Assembly (NCBI GenBank): GCA_028684405.1
Contig: JAQUGA010000002.1
Coordinates: 1-43,271, forward strand
Direction of reading: 5' to 3'
Source: Bacteroidales bacterium
Lineage (GTDB): Bacteria > Bacteroidota > Bacteroidia > Bacteroidales > WCHB1-69
DNA length: 43,271 nt
Under the pieces are notes generated by a model. The model ran no database searches. It was not told the DNA's origin and was given only the letters and a program-made list of their open reading frames with translations. Position numbers and translations under genes: made by a program. This document shows positions 15,491 through 24,982 of the stretch, piece after piece; positions within the stretch are counted from its first letter, which is position 1; every line of letters begins with the position of its first letter.

Positions 15491-16579
15491 TTAAAAAAAA
15501 TGTCTAAATGGAATTAAAGTCCATCCAATTACTCTTGATATTCGAGATCGTTTTTTCCATTCCGAATAATCGAAAGGAAAGCAGCTCTTATGAGTTTCAT
15601 CAATAAACTCTTGAATTAATCCACCTAAAACTGGATTTTGTCCTTGTATCATAATTTCATGCATGTATCTAAAGGAACGATAATCAAAATTCGAAGATCC
15701 AAATACAAATTTTTTTCCGTCAATCATCAGTATTTTTGCATGTAGATTAATTCCTTCGTAAAAACATATTTTGATGCCAGCACGGTGAAGTACCCCCAAG
15801 TATTTGTTTCGGATATGATCAACCATTCTAACATCTGAATGATTTGGTATAAAAACGTGTATATCAATGCCTTTTTGAGCCATTATGGCGAGTAGACGAC
15901 GAAGTTTATAACCTGGCAGAAAGTAGGGTGTAACAATTGTTATGCTCTTTTGTGCTTTTTTGATAATTCGTTCATAATGTCTCTTTATCTTTTGTTGATA
16001 TATAGAAGGGAAATCTTGAATGATTAAAAAATCTTGAAACTTGACAATCTTTTTATATTGATTATGTTTATAAAATTGATTGTTTGCATTATCGGCATAG
16101 TTCAAAATCATCCTTTTTAAAATAGGGGCAATTCCCCCTTCCATTCTAACGGTTGATTCACGCCAATCTTTAGAATATTCGGTTATATTGGCCGAGCCAA
16201 CATAAGAAATGTAATCATCAATAACGACAATTTTTCGATGATTTCGCTGGTGGTTGCTTGAAATAAAATCCCATGTGAGTTTCAATTTCTCAAAGAAAAT
16301 AACTTTTCCCCCATGTTTTGTTATTGGATTAAAAAAAGCATCCGGCACATTTGTACCCCAAGAATCAACAACCAATAAAACTTCCAACCCTTTTTTGCAT
16401 TTCTTACTAATAGCTGAAAGAAATTTCCGACCCACAGCGTCATTCCTGAATCGATATATCTCCAAAAAAATCAATTTTTGAGCCGCCATTATATCATCCA
16501 ACAGGGAGTCGTGCCATTCACCCGCAGTCGAGAAAAATGCGAATTTCATAGAGTCGGATATGTCTCGACATTTCTTCAT
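15491..16579 (-). CDS. Phospholipase D-superfamily phosphatidyltransferase (cardiolipin synthase-like)
   Basis: Two HKD half-sites are complete: H114-R-K116 with D121 (NHRKIVVIDD...GSANI), and H280-A-K282 with D287 (NLHAKILMIDG...GSSNFDYRS). This arrangement belongs to cardiolipin synthases and related PLD-fold transferases that move phosphatidyl groups between lipids. The 362-residue protein has no N-terminal membrane helices, unlike ClsA, and so resembles the ClsB/ClsC-like soluble forms. A true substrate cannot be assigned. The gene follows lnt on the same strand: lnt ends at 16607 and this ATG is at 16579, so the two are probably co-transcribed and both modify membrane lipids or lipoproteins. 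Confidence 0.9.
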   Translation of the reverse strand: MKKCRDISDSMKFAFFSTAGEWHDSLLDDIMAAQKLIFLEIYRFRNDAVGRKFLSAISKKCKKGLEVLLVVDSWGTNVPDAFFNPITKHGGKVIFFEKLKLTWDFISSNHQRNHRKIVVIDDYISYVGSANITEYSKDWRESTVRMEGGIAPILKRMILNYADNANNQFYKHNQYKKIVKFQDFLIIQDFPSIYQQKIKRHYERIIKKAQKSITIVTPYFLPGYKLRRLLAIMAQKGIDIHVFIPNHSDVRMVDHIRNKYLGVLHRAGIKICFYEGINLHAKILMIDGKKFVFGSSNFDYRSFRYMHEIMIQGQNPVLGGLIQEFIDETHKSCFPFDYSEWKKRSRISRVIGWTLIPFRHFF

Positions 16580-16606
16580 GTAAAATTCTGCTAATTATCA
16601 AAAAAA

Positions 16607-18223
16607 TTATTTTATTTTTCGTATAGCTGGAAAAATCTGTTGCAATATAAATAGTAAAAAAATCACGATACTTGTGTAAAAAGCAATTTTACCAATAAAA
16701 TCGCCATGTTTTGTATAAAACGTTTTTTTAGCGTTTAAGTTCAGTGTTTCTGAGATTACATCGGGAACCCACCAATCCGTTTTTTGCAATACATCGCCCC
16801 GTTGATTGATAAATCCGGAAGTTCCAGTGTTGGCTGCTCTGGCAATGCTACGGCGACTTTCAACTGCACGCAATCGGGCATATTCAAAATGTTGACGATA
16901 GCCTGGCGTCTTTTTCCACCAGCCATCATTGGTAATAATGGTCATCAAATTAGCGTCATTTTTAACAAATTTGGAGAAAAACTCACCATAAACAGACTCG
17001 TAACATATGACCGATCCAACTATAGCCGAACTGTGTTTTAGCGAAAATGGGATTTGGTCTTTATCCACTCCCAAGCTGCCAGTAATTCCTCCTAAATCTA
17101 CTGCTAGGTCAGAAAGGGGGCCGAAAATTTGTGGATATGGCATTTTTTCAACTCCAGGAACTAGTTTGGATTTATGATACATACTTGCCTCTTTTTCCGA
17201 ATTTATAAAAAGAGAAGTGTTAAAACTGTCGTAGTATAAATCCTCACTGCCACTATATTTTCGGGCCGTATATGTTCTTTCGGAAGGACTGGTATACATT
17301 CGCAAACTTGAAATTCCGGAAATGAAATTAATTTTTGGATGTGCATCAATAAAATTAATAATAGAATCGATAGATGGATAATCAAATAGTTGATTTTGCC
17401 AAGCATAATCCTGTATTGCCGATTCTGGAGCCACAATCAATCGAGTGTTTGGAGTCACTTTTTGACGTGCTAATTCTAAAATATTGTGAATTAAATCTTC
17501 ACTTTCAATATCGTATTGGCTCCATGGATCGGTGTTTTGCTGGATAACAATAACCTCAATCGGATTTGATTCTTCGGTATAGCTGTAGTAACGAATAAGC
17601 GACAAACTCATAGGAACCAAAAGGATAAGAGTCGTTAAAAGCACCCAAATTCGTTTGTGTTTTTTATCTGTTTTTTGTTTGAACGCTAAAATTAATTCAT
17701 AAATAAAGATATTGCAGAGGAAAATCCAAAGAGTGCCGCCTAAAACGCCTGTGTTTTCGTACCATTGTATAAACTGAGGATATTTGGCAAAAACATTTCC
17801 TATCATCAACCAAGGCCATGATAAGTCCCAATTTAAATGCAAATATTCAAAAGAGAGCCAAAAACTGATTAATGCCATATATCCTTTGGAGGTAGCAAAA
17901 AAGTTTCTGCGTAAAACATAATAAAGTCCAAATGGAAGCGACATTAATATTGTATTTAACACTACTGCCGCTATGGCTCCAAAACTTGTAGAGTTCCATA
18001 TCCACCATGTTGTGAGGCTGTTCCAAATGAAAAAAGCTATCATCGAATATAAAAACCCACTCATCTTAACATGATTTTGACGATGGGAAGTGATGTTGTC
18101 AAATACAAATAACAAAGGGATTAGTGCCACAAAACTAATAAAGGGAACCCCCCAATATGGCCATGCAGCAGAAAAAAGCAGTCCGCTTAGTGCCGAAAGC
18201 AAAAATAGATTTCGTATTTTCAT
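16607..18223 (-). CDS. lnt: Apolipoprotein N-acyltransferase
   Basis: Lnt adds the third acyl chain to the N-terminal cysteine of lipoproteins in the inner membrane. The 538-residue protein has six to seven N-terminal helices (about 1-210), a periplasmic nitrilase-like domain (about 220-505) and a final membrane helix (IAFYTSIVIFLLFILQQIF). The catalytic triad is visible: E267 (VAPESAI), K353 (HKSKLVPGVEKMP) and C407 (GSVICYESVYG). The window also encodes lipoproteins that would be substrates. It is transcribed away from the LPP20 operon and carries a -7 element 21 bases ahead of its ATG. Confidence 0.95.
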   Translation of the reverse strand: MKIRNLFLLSALSGLLFSAAWPYWGVPFISFVALIPLLFVFDNITSHRQNHVKMSGFLYSMIAFFIWNSLTTWWIWNSTSFGAIAAVVLNTILMSLPFGLYYVLRRNFFATSKGYMALISFWLSFEYLHLNWDLSWPWLMIGNVFAKYPQFIQWYENTGVLGGTLWIFLCNIFIYELILAFKQKTDKKHKRIWVLLTTLILLVPMSLSLIRYYSYTEESNPIEVIVIQQNTDPWSQYDIESEDLIHNILELARQKVTPNTRLIVAPESAIQDYAWQNQLFDYPSIDSIINFIDAHPKINFISGISSLRMYTSPSERTYTARKYSGSEDLYYDSFNTSLFINSEKEASMYHKSKLVPGVEKMPYPQIFGPLSDLAVDLGGITGSLGVDKDQIPFSLKHSSAIVGSVICYESVYGEFFSKFVKNDANLMTIITNDGWWKKTPGYRQHFEYARLRAVESRRSIARAANTGTSGFINQRGDVLQKTDWWVPDVISETLNLNAKKTFYTKHGDFIGKIAFYTSIVIFLLFILQQIFPAIRKIK

Positions 18224-18472
18224 AATAAATAAAAATTAGCATACAAAGTTAAAAATATAATCTAGAATGCCGAGTAAAATTATTGAGTTTGTATAGGAAC
18301 CGACCTCTCTTTGCTCAATTCTTGCATCTTTTTTTTAATCGGAATGTTTTGGCATAAGATTTGGTATGAGGGGGGATGTTATTTTTTTAAGATAATTCAT
18401 TTTTTTTAGTAATTTTACCCTATCAATATTATCTGTAATAATACAACCAAAGTTAATTTAAAATATAATTTT
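18224..18472. other. Divergent intergenic region lnt / LPP20-like operon
   Basis: This stretch holds the lnt -7 element near its left end. Near its right end TAATTTTA (18410-18417) matches TAnnTTTG at seven of eight positions, about 55 bases before the plus-strand start. I see no gene or strong hairpin. Confidence 0.5.
18244..18251 (-). promoter_or_regulatory. Promoter -7 element for lnt
   Basis: Reverse-strand TAACTTTG matches TAnnTTTG and lies 20 bases before the lnt ATG. Confidence 0.55.
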
Positions 18473-19570
18473 ATGAAAAAAACCATGAGTCATTTTCAAA
18501 TAAAGAATTTTTTGAAAATATTATTTTTAACTATTTTCATGCTTTCACTTAGTTTAAATATGGATGCTCAAGTGTCCAGAAAAGCTAAAAAAGAGAAGGA
18601 AAAAACGGAACTAAAGAAGAGTGATCAAAAAGTCAGCAAAGAGAAAGAGAAACCCGTTTCAAAACCTCAAGTAGAAGCTTCAAAAGAAAAGCCCGCCAAA
18701 AATCTGAGAACAAAAGAACAGCCACTAGAAAAAACCGTTATTGAAAATATAGATAAAGTAACCGACAATAATGAGCCTAAATATACGCCCATTGTTGAGA
18801 CCTTTCCAAATGGTAAAATTGATTGGACGGAGCAATATGTTGAAGCCAAAGGAATGTCGGTGATTGACAATGAACGTTTTAAAAATGCTGCTCAAGCAAA
18901 GTTGATGGCACGTCGTGGTGCAATTGCAGATGCTCAACGCAATTTGTTAGAAATTGTGAAAGGGGTCAGAGTTGTTTCGGAGACCAAAGTTGTTGATATG
19001 ATGACCGAAAGCGATTATATTTTAACTCAAATTGACGGTGTTTTGAAAAATGCACAAATGGTTGGAGAAGAGCTTGAAAAAGATGGGATTATAGAGGTAA
19101 GAATGCGCGTTCCTATTTATGAAAAAAATGGATTGGCTTCGGCTTTGGAACGCAAAATTGGAGAAACCGGGAAAAAAGCAACCATGGGAATGAATCAAAT
19201 AATATTTCCAGAAGGAAATCCTGAAGAGATTAAAATTGAAAATATTTCAGATTTGGTTTTCAACTTTAATGGAAAAGAATACAGCCCAAGTATGTTCCCC
19301 ATTGTTTTGGATGAAAACAACAATGTACTGTTGGATTTTAGTAAATATTACGATCCTAAGACAGGTAAATTCCCTAAATTATTAGCTGGAAGTAAAGAGA
19401 TTTTAGATGCGGTTGGTTCTAAAAAAGGAGCACAAATTATTGATGTAATTGAATCTTTTGATGGAAAAATAAAAATCGATAATAGCAAAATTTCGAAAAA
19501 AATTAATTGGCAAAAAATTGGAAAAGTAGCAACTTCCATTGGGAAAATTGCAGTATCTTTGATTTTATAA
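18473..19570 (+). CDS. Secreted LPP20-like protein with charged N-terminal linker
   Basis: A signal peptide lies at about residues 10-32 (IKNFLKILFLTIFMLSLSLNMDAQ); the ATG at 18485 is an alternative start. Residues 35-85 are a lysine/glutamate-rich tract with repeated KEKEK words, probably an unstructured linker. Residues 105-225 resemble the LPP20 lipoprotein family: AKGMSVIDNERFKNAAQAKLMARRGAIADAQRNLLEIVKGVRVVSETKV...GVLKNAQMV..E..KDGIIEVRMRVPIYEKNGL. A beta-rich tail follows and the last residues are again lysine-rich and hydrophobic. There is no lipobox, so this member is not a lipoprotein itself. It is the first of three tightly spaced genes for secreted proteins. Confidence 0.85.
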   Translation: MKKTMSHFQIKNFLKILFLTIFMLSLSLNMDAQVSRKAKKEKEKTELKKSDQKVSKEKEKPVSKPQVEASKEKPAKNLRTKEQPLEKTVIENIDKVTDNNEPKYTPIVETFPNGKIDWTEQYVEAKGMSVIDNERFKNAAQAKLMARRGAIADAQRNLLEIVKGVRVVSETKVVDMMTESDYILTQIDGVLKNAQMVGEELEKDGIIEVRMRVPIYEKNGLASALERKIGETGKKATMGMNQIIFPEGNPEEIKIENISDLVFNFNGKEYSPSMFPIVLDENNNVLLDFSKYYDPKTGKFPKLLAGSKEILDAVGSKKGAQIIDVIESFDGKIKIDNSKISKKINWQKIGKVATSIGKIAVSLIL

Positions 19571-19589
19571 ACTTAGAAGTTATATACAT

Positions 19590-20939
19590 ATGAAAAAAAT
19601 TATTTTATCTTTTTTCTGTTTTTTTGCCATAATTGGCTTTACAATGGCACAAGAAACCACAACCGTTGAAGTGAAAGGAGTTGGCTTAAACAGAGAAGAT
19701 GCTTTGCAAGATGCTTTGCGAAATGCTGTTGGACAGGCTATGGGCGTTTTTATTTCGTCGCAAACACAAGTCGAAAACTTTATGGTATTGTCGGATGCAA
19801 TTTCTTCCAAAACAGAAGGTTATATCTCCAGTTATAAGATTGTTAAAGAAACCCCTATGCGCGATCGCTTTGAGATCTTAGTAGAAGCGGTGGTGAGCAT
19901 GTCGCCTTTAAAAGCGGATGTCAATATGTTGGCCAAAACCATTGGTGGAATTCGTTTTTTAGTGATGTACGACCCTCGAAAAATGAAAGAGGAAGACGTT
20001 GAAATTTTCAATTTTGCCGTAGAGCGTATCAATGAGGCTCTTTCAAACCGAAAATACCGATACATCGAGAGCCAACGTTTCCACCAATTGCAAAAAGAAG
20101 CTCAAAATATTTTTAATGAATCGGGCGATTCCAATGAAGAAACCTATGTTCAGCAACTTGGTTTTAAGGCAGATGCACAATTTATCATTAAAATTAGCAA
20201 CATCATCGTTTCCCAACGCAGCGAAGCTTTTGATACGCGTACTGCTTCAAAGGTAACGATTGAGTTAAAAGCATATGATAACTGTACCGCTGAAGGTTTA
20301 GGAACGATTGTCATGGAAAGCGACTGGAGCAGTGGAAGAGATGCCAAATCAACACTGATGAATGGCGTTTCTACAGCTGTTTCTGGAAATATTGACAAGT
20401 TATTTAAAGCATTTAATAGCTATGTTGGCGATTGGGTAAACAACGGAATACCTTATGAATTGCGCTTTTATGCTTCTGGTTCTTATCGTGATTTCAGAGA
20501 TTTAAGAAATCGTTTAAAAGACGACAGAAACTTTGGTGGACATATGGAAATTATAAGTTTTGACAACTACACAAAATTAAATTGTGTGTTCAAAAAACGT
20601 CCCGACGAGCTTGCCGATCGTATTATTGATATCTCTGATGAAGTGCCATTTTTTGCTGAAAAAGAGATGGATGTTCGATTGATATACGGACGTCAGATTT
20701 CGTTTGCACCGCGGAAGGCTAGAGTTCCAGAACTGGAGCACCTAAAAGAAGAATATGAAAAATCTCAAAAGGAAGAAAGTGATGCGGCAAAAATTAGTTC
20801 GCCTGTGGAGGCGAAAAAGCCCGCTCAGGAAGTGAAGCCCGCTCCACAAGTAAAGCCAACTACACCTGCCAACAAACCTACACCAGCATCTAGAAAAACC
20901 ACAAAACCAGTTAAAAAAACAAGCTCAAAAACAAAATAA
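19590..20939 (+). CDS. Secreted LPP20/FlgT-N-like protein
   Basis: The signal peptide is MKKIILSFFCFFAIIGFTMAQ. The next 110 residues (TTTVEVKGVGLNREDALQDALRNAVGQAMGVFISSQTQVENF..LSDAISSKTEGYISSYKIVKETPMRDRFEILVEAVVS) have the alternating helix-strand pattern of LPP20/FlgT N-terminal domains. A second conserved domain (about 115-365) is of unknown function. The end is a proline- and lysine-rich tail (KPAPQVKPTTPANKPTP...) that could span or bind peptidoglycan. There is no flagellar gene nearby, so a flagellar role is not implied. The gene is 19 bases after the LPP20-like gene and seven bases before the DUF4476 gene. Confidence 0.85.
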   Translation: MKKIILSFFCFFAIIGFTMAQETTTVEVKGVGLNREDALQDALRNAVGQAMGVFISSQTQVENFMVLSDAISSKTEGYISSYKIVKETPMRDRFEILVEAVVSMSPLKADVNMLAKTIGGIRFLVMYDPRKMKEEDVEIFNFAVERINEALSNRKYRYIESQRFHQLQKEAQNIFNESGDSNEETYVQQLGFKADAQFIIKISNIIVSQRSEAFDTRTASKVTIELKAYDNCTAEGLGTIVMESDWSSGRDAKSTLMNGVSTAVSGNIDKLFKAFNSYVGDWVNNGIPYELRFYASGSYRDFRDLRNRLKDDRNFGGHMEIISFDNYTKLNCVFKKRPDELADRIIDISDEVPFFAEKEMDVRLIYGRQISFAPRKARVPELEHLKEEYEKSQKEESDAAKISSPVEAKKPAQEVKPAPQVKPTTPANKPTPASRKTTKPVKKTSSKTK

Positions 20940-20946
20940 TAATAGT

Positions 20947-22233
20947 ATGAAAAAAATAGTTTTATTATCTCTAATTGCTTTATTTTCATTTCAAGCTCAG
21001 GCTCAGATAAAATCTTCACTCACTATTTTTAGTCGCGATGGAGAAAAATTTTGGATTGTAAGAAATGGCATTAAACAAAATGATGTTCCAACTACCTCCG
21101 TTACCATGGAAGGAATTACCGATCGCTCTTTTAAGATAAAAGTCTTGATTGATGATGACAAACTTACAACTGTTGATCAAAATATCTATACCATAGATGT
21201 TGACGAAAAGGTATGTGATTTAACATATGAATTAAGAAAGAACAGCAAAAAGAAATACTCTTTGCGTTTAATTAGTTTTGTGCCCACTAAGCTATCAACT
21301 CAGCCCGAAAAGCCCGTTGTGGTTGAAATGGTCGCACCTGAGGTTCAAACACCAAGCCCCCAAGTGACAACTCCCAATGTGCAAGTAAATATGTCTGGCA
21401 GTGGATTTATGGCCAATGGGTCCATGTGCGATGCGCCTACGATGAACCCAAAAGCCTATTTGGATTTTCGGTATGAAATAGAAGCTCAAAACATGTATCG
21501 ACGAGAAGAATATATTAAAAACATGTTCTCGAAAAACTGTATGCTTGCTGAACAAATTGCCGGTATTATAAATCTTAAATATGCTACTGTCGACGAATTA
21601 AGCATTGCAAAACATGGCTATAGATACACTTTTGATACCGAAAACTACGGAGTCGTACTGGATGCAATAAAAAGTGAAACAAAGAAACGTGATTTATTGA
21701 CGTTTTTAAATGTTTCGCAAGGATCCGTTCAAACGACGACCAATACTACTACAAATTCCGAAAATTTAAATATTCAGATAAATGATCCTAATTTGGGTGT
21801 CAATTTTAATGTGAATGTGCCTAATACGAATGTAAGCAGCACAACCACTACAACCACTCATCAAACCACAGCACAGAGCCCAGATCGTCCCTACAGGAAA
21901 GGTGACAGGCCCAGAGCTGAGCCAGTATATGATAATAATTGTCGGGGTGCAATGCCCACTGCTGACTTTAACCAAGCGACGGCTCAAATAAAAAAAACAA
22001 GCTTCGCAGATTCTAAAATGAAAATTGCGCAACAAATTACCAGAAGCAATTGCTTGTCTGTAAACCAAATTATAGAAATATGCAAACTCTTTAGTTTTGA
22101 AGATAATAAACTTGAATTTGCTAAATTTGCCTACGATTTTACATTTGAGAAAAACAAATATTACCTTGTGAATGAAGTCTTTAGTTTTTCGAGTTCTCGT
22201 GACGAACTCGACTCCTTTATTCTAAATAAATAA
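20947..22233 (+). CDS. Secreted protein with two DUF4476-like domains
   Basis: The signal peptide is MKKIVLLSLIALFSFQAQAQ. The C-terminal 90 residues (ADFNQATAQIKKTSFADSKMKIAQQITRSNCLSVNQIIEICKLFSFEDNKLEFAKFAYDFT) fit DUF4476, a helical domain of unknown function common in Bacteroidota. A similar segment around residues 170-260 (YLDFRYEIEAQNMYRREEYIKNMFSKNCMLAEQIAGIINLKYATVDELSIAKHGY) looks like a second, diverged copy. The two are joined by a T/N/S-rich linker. It is the last gene of the three-gene secreted operon and is followed by a bidirectional terminator. Confidence 0.87.
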   Translation: MKKIVLLSLIALFSFQAQAQIKSSLTIFSRDGEKFWIVRNGIKQNDVPTTSVTMEGITDRSFKIKVLIDDDKLTTVDQNIYTIDVDEKVCDLTYELRKNSKKKYSLRLISFVPTKLSTQPEKPVVVEMVAPEVQTPSPQVTTPNVQVNMSGSGFMANGSMCDAPTMNPKAYLDFRYEIEAQNMYRREEYIKNMFSKNCMLAEQIAGIINLKYATVDELSIAKHGYRYTFDTENYGVVLDAIKSETKKRDLLTFLNVSQGSVQTTTNTTTNSENLNIQINDPNLGVNFNVNVPNTNVSSTTTTTTHQTTAQSPDRPYRKGDRPRAEPVYDNNCRGAMPTADFNQATAQIKKTSFADSKMKIAQQITRSNCLSVNQIIEICKLFSFEDNKLEFAKFAYDFTFEKNKYYLVNEVFSFSSSRDELDSFILNK

Positions 22234-22280
22234 ATTTGATTTATAGTGCCTTGAGACTATAGATATATGTGGAAATTAAT

Positions 22281-22314
22281 AAAAAAAAACAGTCGTTTTT
22301 ACGACTGTTTTTTT
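22281..22314. terminator. Bidirectional intrinsic terminator
   Basis: CAGTCGT and ACGACTG form a perfect 7-bp stem with a TTTT loop, flanked by an A-tract on the left and a T-tract on the right. It can stop the DUF4476 operon on the plus strand and the tRNA-Arg transcript on the minus strand. Confidence 0.88.
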
Positions 22315-22315
22315 G

Positions 22316-22389
22316 TGACTCCGGAGGGATTCAAACCCACGACCTTCAGAACCGGAATCTGACATTCTATTCAGCTGAACTACGGAGCC
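22316..22389 (-). tRNA. tRNA-Arg (anticodon CCG)
   Basis: The reverse strand folds as a full cloverleaf of 74 bases. The acceptor stem GGCTCCG pairs with CGGAGTC (one G-T pair), and the discriminator is A. The anticodon stem TCAGA/TCTGA carries the loop TTCCGGT, giving anticodon CCG for the arginine codon CGG. The T arm is GTGGG-TTTGAAT-CCCTC. CCA is not encoded. A -7 element lies 12 bases upstream and a terminator starts two bases downstream. Confidence 0.95.
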
Positions 22390-22400
22390 ATTATGAAAGA

Positions 22401-22408
22401 CAAAATTA
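22401..22408 (-). promoter_or_regulatory. Promoter -7 element for tRNA-Arg
   Basis: Reverse-strand TAATTTTG matches TAnnTTTG and lies 11 bases ahead of the tRNA 5' end. Confidence 0.6.
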
Positions 22409-22482
22409 ATAAAAATAAGCCTTGACTTTGCATTTTTACAAAAAAAGAAAAGTTTCAATAAGCCATGTTTAAAAAATAATCG

Positions 22483-22490
22483 TAAATTTG
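22483..22490 (+). promoter_or_regulatory. Promoter -7 element for the TonB receptor
   Basis: TAAATTTG matches TAnnTTTG. The distance of 105 bases to the ATG implies a leader of roughly 100 bases, in which I see no clear riboswitch fold. Confidence 0.5.
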
Positions 22491-22595
22491 CAATCATTCT
22501 GATTTAGTAAAAGAGCATTTTAAAATTGAAATCCGAAAATAGCAACTTGCAATAGACTTATAAAGCCTGTAATTTGTCAACATAAATTGTTTAAA

Positions 22596-24980
22596 ATGAA
22601 AAAGTTTTTACTCTCCTTACTTGTCTTTTTAGTAATGAATGGATTTTCACAAAAAACGATTCAGATTAAGGGAACCGTCCTTGACTCCAGGAATAAGGAA
22701 ACAATGGTTGGAGTGAATGTCATACTAAACGATACAGCTGGAACAACAACGGATATATTTGGGAATTTTTCACTCGACATGAGTCCGGGAAAACAAAAAT
22801 TAGAATTTCGATTTGTAGGATATGTTTCTGATGTTCGATATGTTTACATTTCGAGTGGTGCAGAAAATAAAAAACTAATAATTGAAATGGTTTCAGATCA
22901 AAAAATGTTGAGCGAAGTGGTGGTCAGCGCAGGACGTCATGAACAAAACTTGTCTGAAGTTACGGTGTCGATGGGTTTAATAAAACCTGCATTTTTAGAA
23001 AATAACAATACTCGAGATTTAGAAAGTGCTCTGGAAAAAATACCCGGAATTACAATGATGGAGGATCAAATTAGCATTCGCGGTGGGAGTGGTTTTTCAT
23101 ATGGAGCAGGAAGTCGTGTTTTGTTAATGGTCAACGACTTGCCAATCCTTGCTGGAGCAAGTGGACAGCCTAAATGGTGGGCTACTCCATTGGAAAATAT
23201 TGAACAAATTGAAATTATTAAAGGAGCCTCTTCGGCTTTGTTTGGATCGTCTGCTTTAAATGGAGTTGTCAATATTCGAACAGCTTGGCCAGGAGCGATT
23301 CCTCAAACAAAATTTAATATTTATTCGGGATTTTATGGAAATCCTGAGCGAAAAGAGCTCGTTTGGAAAAGAGGAAGTCAGCCTAACTTTTCAGGAGTGC
23401 AATTCTCACATAGTCAGAGGTTTGGAAATTTTGACTTAGTGCTCGGAATGAATGGACATACCGATGATGGATACCGCAAGAATGATTCTCGACAAAGAGT
23501 TGGTTTTAACATGAATTCTCGCTATAGAAGTAAAAAGGTAGAAGGTCTTAATTATGGTGTCAATTTTAACACCGCATATCGTATTAATGAACCATTTTTG
23601 ATTTGGGGAAATACCGACACAATTCCAGATAGTGTTTATTTTTCGCCAAAAGGTTTTGATCAAGTAAATAAAAATTTAGCCATCAATATTGATCCTTATA
23701 TTACTTTGTTCAAAGGAAGTAATAAGCATAGTTTGAGAACTCGCTACTATTTTGTAGACAATAAAACCAGAGCTGGAGTAAACAATAATGAAACTTTACT
23801 TTATGGCGAATATCAATATCAAAAAGTTTTTGAAAAGGGCTTAGTTTGGTCTTCTGGAGTGAGTTTTTCAAAGGGTTCAACCGTTTCTGAAATTTATGGC
23901 AAGGAAAAACGTTCTATCATTAGTGGTTCTTTATTTACGCAGGCAGATTACAAAATTAAACGTTGGACTCTCTCATTGGGAGCTCGATTGGAACTGTATA
24001 ATTTTGATGACGAAACAGATGTTCTTGACACTTTAGTGGGTGATGTTAGAAATTTAGCTGGTTTTTTTGAAAACACAAAACCTGTTTTCCGTTCAGGAGT
24101 AAATTATAAGCTATTTGATTTTACTCACCTCAGGGCGAGTTTTGGTCAAGGATACAGATATCCATCCATTGCCGAAAAACACATTCACGCTTCAGAAGGA
24201 GCAATCAATATTTTTCCCAATAATACGCTTCTTCCAGAAACAGGATGGAGTAGCGAAATTGGAATTATGCAAGGATTTAAAATTAGCAACTGGAAAGGCT
24301 ATATTGATGTAGCTGGTTTTTGGACCGAATATGACAACATGATTGAATTTATGTTTGGAACCTATATGCCCCATCCAGATAGCATCCCAGAGTCTATGAC
24401 TTTTGATGAGTTGCGTGATTTTATTATTTCCCGAACTGGATTTCAGGCGCAAAATATTACCAAAGCCCGAATTTATGGAATTGACGCTACCATTAGTGGA
24501 AATGGAAAAATCCGTCAATTTCCACTTAGCTTTATGGCTGGATACACATACACAAATCCGCTAAATATGGCAGCTCCTGATTCTATAAAAGGAACTGATG
24601 CCGAAATCTTGAAATATCGCAGTAAGCACACGGCTAAAGGTGATATTGAAATAGGTTTCCGGAAAATATCCCTTGGATTTAGTTATATGTACTTTAGTAA
24701 AATTGTCAATATTGACGAAGCTTTTGAAGATGAATTAATAATTAATGTGGGTACATTAGTAATTCCCTCAGGAACTTATATTTTGCCAGGAATGAAAGAA
24801 TACCGAAAAACACACAATGGTCCAGAACATATTTTTGATGCGCGAATAAGCATGAACTTCGGCTCTGGCTCGAGATTGTCGTTGGTCGTTAAAAATATTT
24901 TCAACAAAGAATATATGCTGCGACCTGGCGACGTGCAGGCTCCACGAAATTATGCTTTACAATACAGCCTAAAACTCTAA
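22596..24980 (+). CDS. TonB-dependent outer-membrane receptor
   Basis: The receptor imports a scarce nutrient (metal complex, vitamin or oligosaccharide; not predictable here) using proton motive force relayed by TonB. From the ATG at 22596 the protein has 794 residues. It has a signal peptide (MKKFLLSLLVFLVMNGFSQ), a CarboxypepD_reg domain (about 22-105: IQIKGTVLDSRNKETMVGVNVILNDTAGTTTDIFGNFSL), a plug (about 110-240: EVVVSAGRHEQNLSEV...LEKIPGITMMEDQISIRGGSGFSYGAGSRVLLMVND...IKGASSALFGSSALNGVVNI) and a long beta-barrel ending in NYALQYSLKL. No SusD partner follows, which points away from a classic glycan locus. The track start is a TTG three codons upstream; I prefer the ATG. The next gene begins two bases after the stop. 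Confidence 0.95.
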   Translation: MKKFLLSLLVFLVMNGFSQKTIQIKGTVLDSRNKETMVGVNVILNDTAGTTTDIFGNFSLDMSPGKQKLEFRFVGYVSDVRYVYISSGAENKKLIIEMVSDQKMLSEVVVSAGRHEQNLSEVTVSMGLIKPAFLENNNTRDLESALEKIPGITMMEDQISIRGGSGFSYGAGSRVLLMVNDLPILAGASGQPKWWATPLENIEQIEIIKGASSALFGSSALNGVVNIRTAWPGAIPQTKFNIYSGFYGNPERKELVWKRGSQPNFSGVQFSHSQRFGNFDLVLGMNGHTDDGYRKNDSRQRVGFNMNSRYRSKKVEGLNYGVNFNTAYRINEPFLIWGNTDTIPDSVYFSPKGFDQVNKNLAINIDPYITLFKGSNKHSLRTRYYFVDNKTRAGVNNNETLLYGEYQYQKVFEKGLVWSSGVSFSKGSTVSEIYGKEKRSIISGSLFTQADYKIKRWTLSLGARLELYNFDDETDVLDTLVGDVRNLAGFFENTKPVFRSGVNYKLFDFTHLRASFGQGYRYPSIAEKHIHASEGAINIFPNNTLLPETGWSSEIGIMQGFKISNWKGYIDVAGFWTEYDNMIEFMFGTYMPHPDSIPESMTFDELRDFIISRTGFQAQNITKARIYGIDATISGNGKIRQFPLSFMAGYTYTNPLNMAAPDSIKGTDAEILKYRSKHTAKGDIEIGFRKISLGFSYMYFSKIVNIDEAFEDELIINVGTLVIPSGTYILPGMKEYRKTHNGPEHIFDARISMNFGSGSRLSLVVKNIFNKEYMLRPGDVQAPRNYALQYSLKL

Positions 24981-24982
24981 TT

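Noticed and set aside
18473-20939. Flagellar role suggested by FlgT/LPP20 similarity
   Set aside because: No flagellar gene occurs in the window and most Bacteroidota lack flagella. The fold similarity does not carry the function.
22587-22595. TTG start of the TonB receptor in the ORF track
   Set aside because: The ATG three codons later gives a standard signal peptide MKKFLLSLL; the TTG adds only MFK.
22491-22595. Riboswitch in the roughly 100-base leader of the TonB receptor
   Set aside because: I looked for the conserved cobalamin-type box and for long paired stems and saw neither. A covariance-model search would be needed to overturn this.
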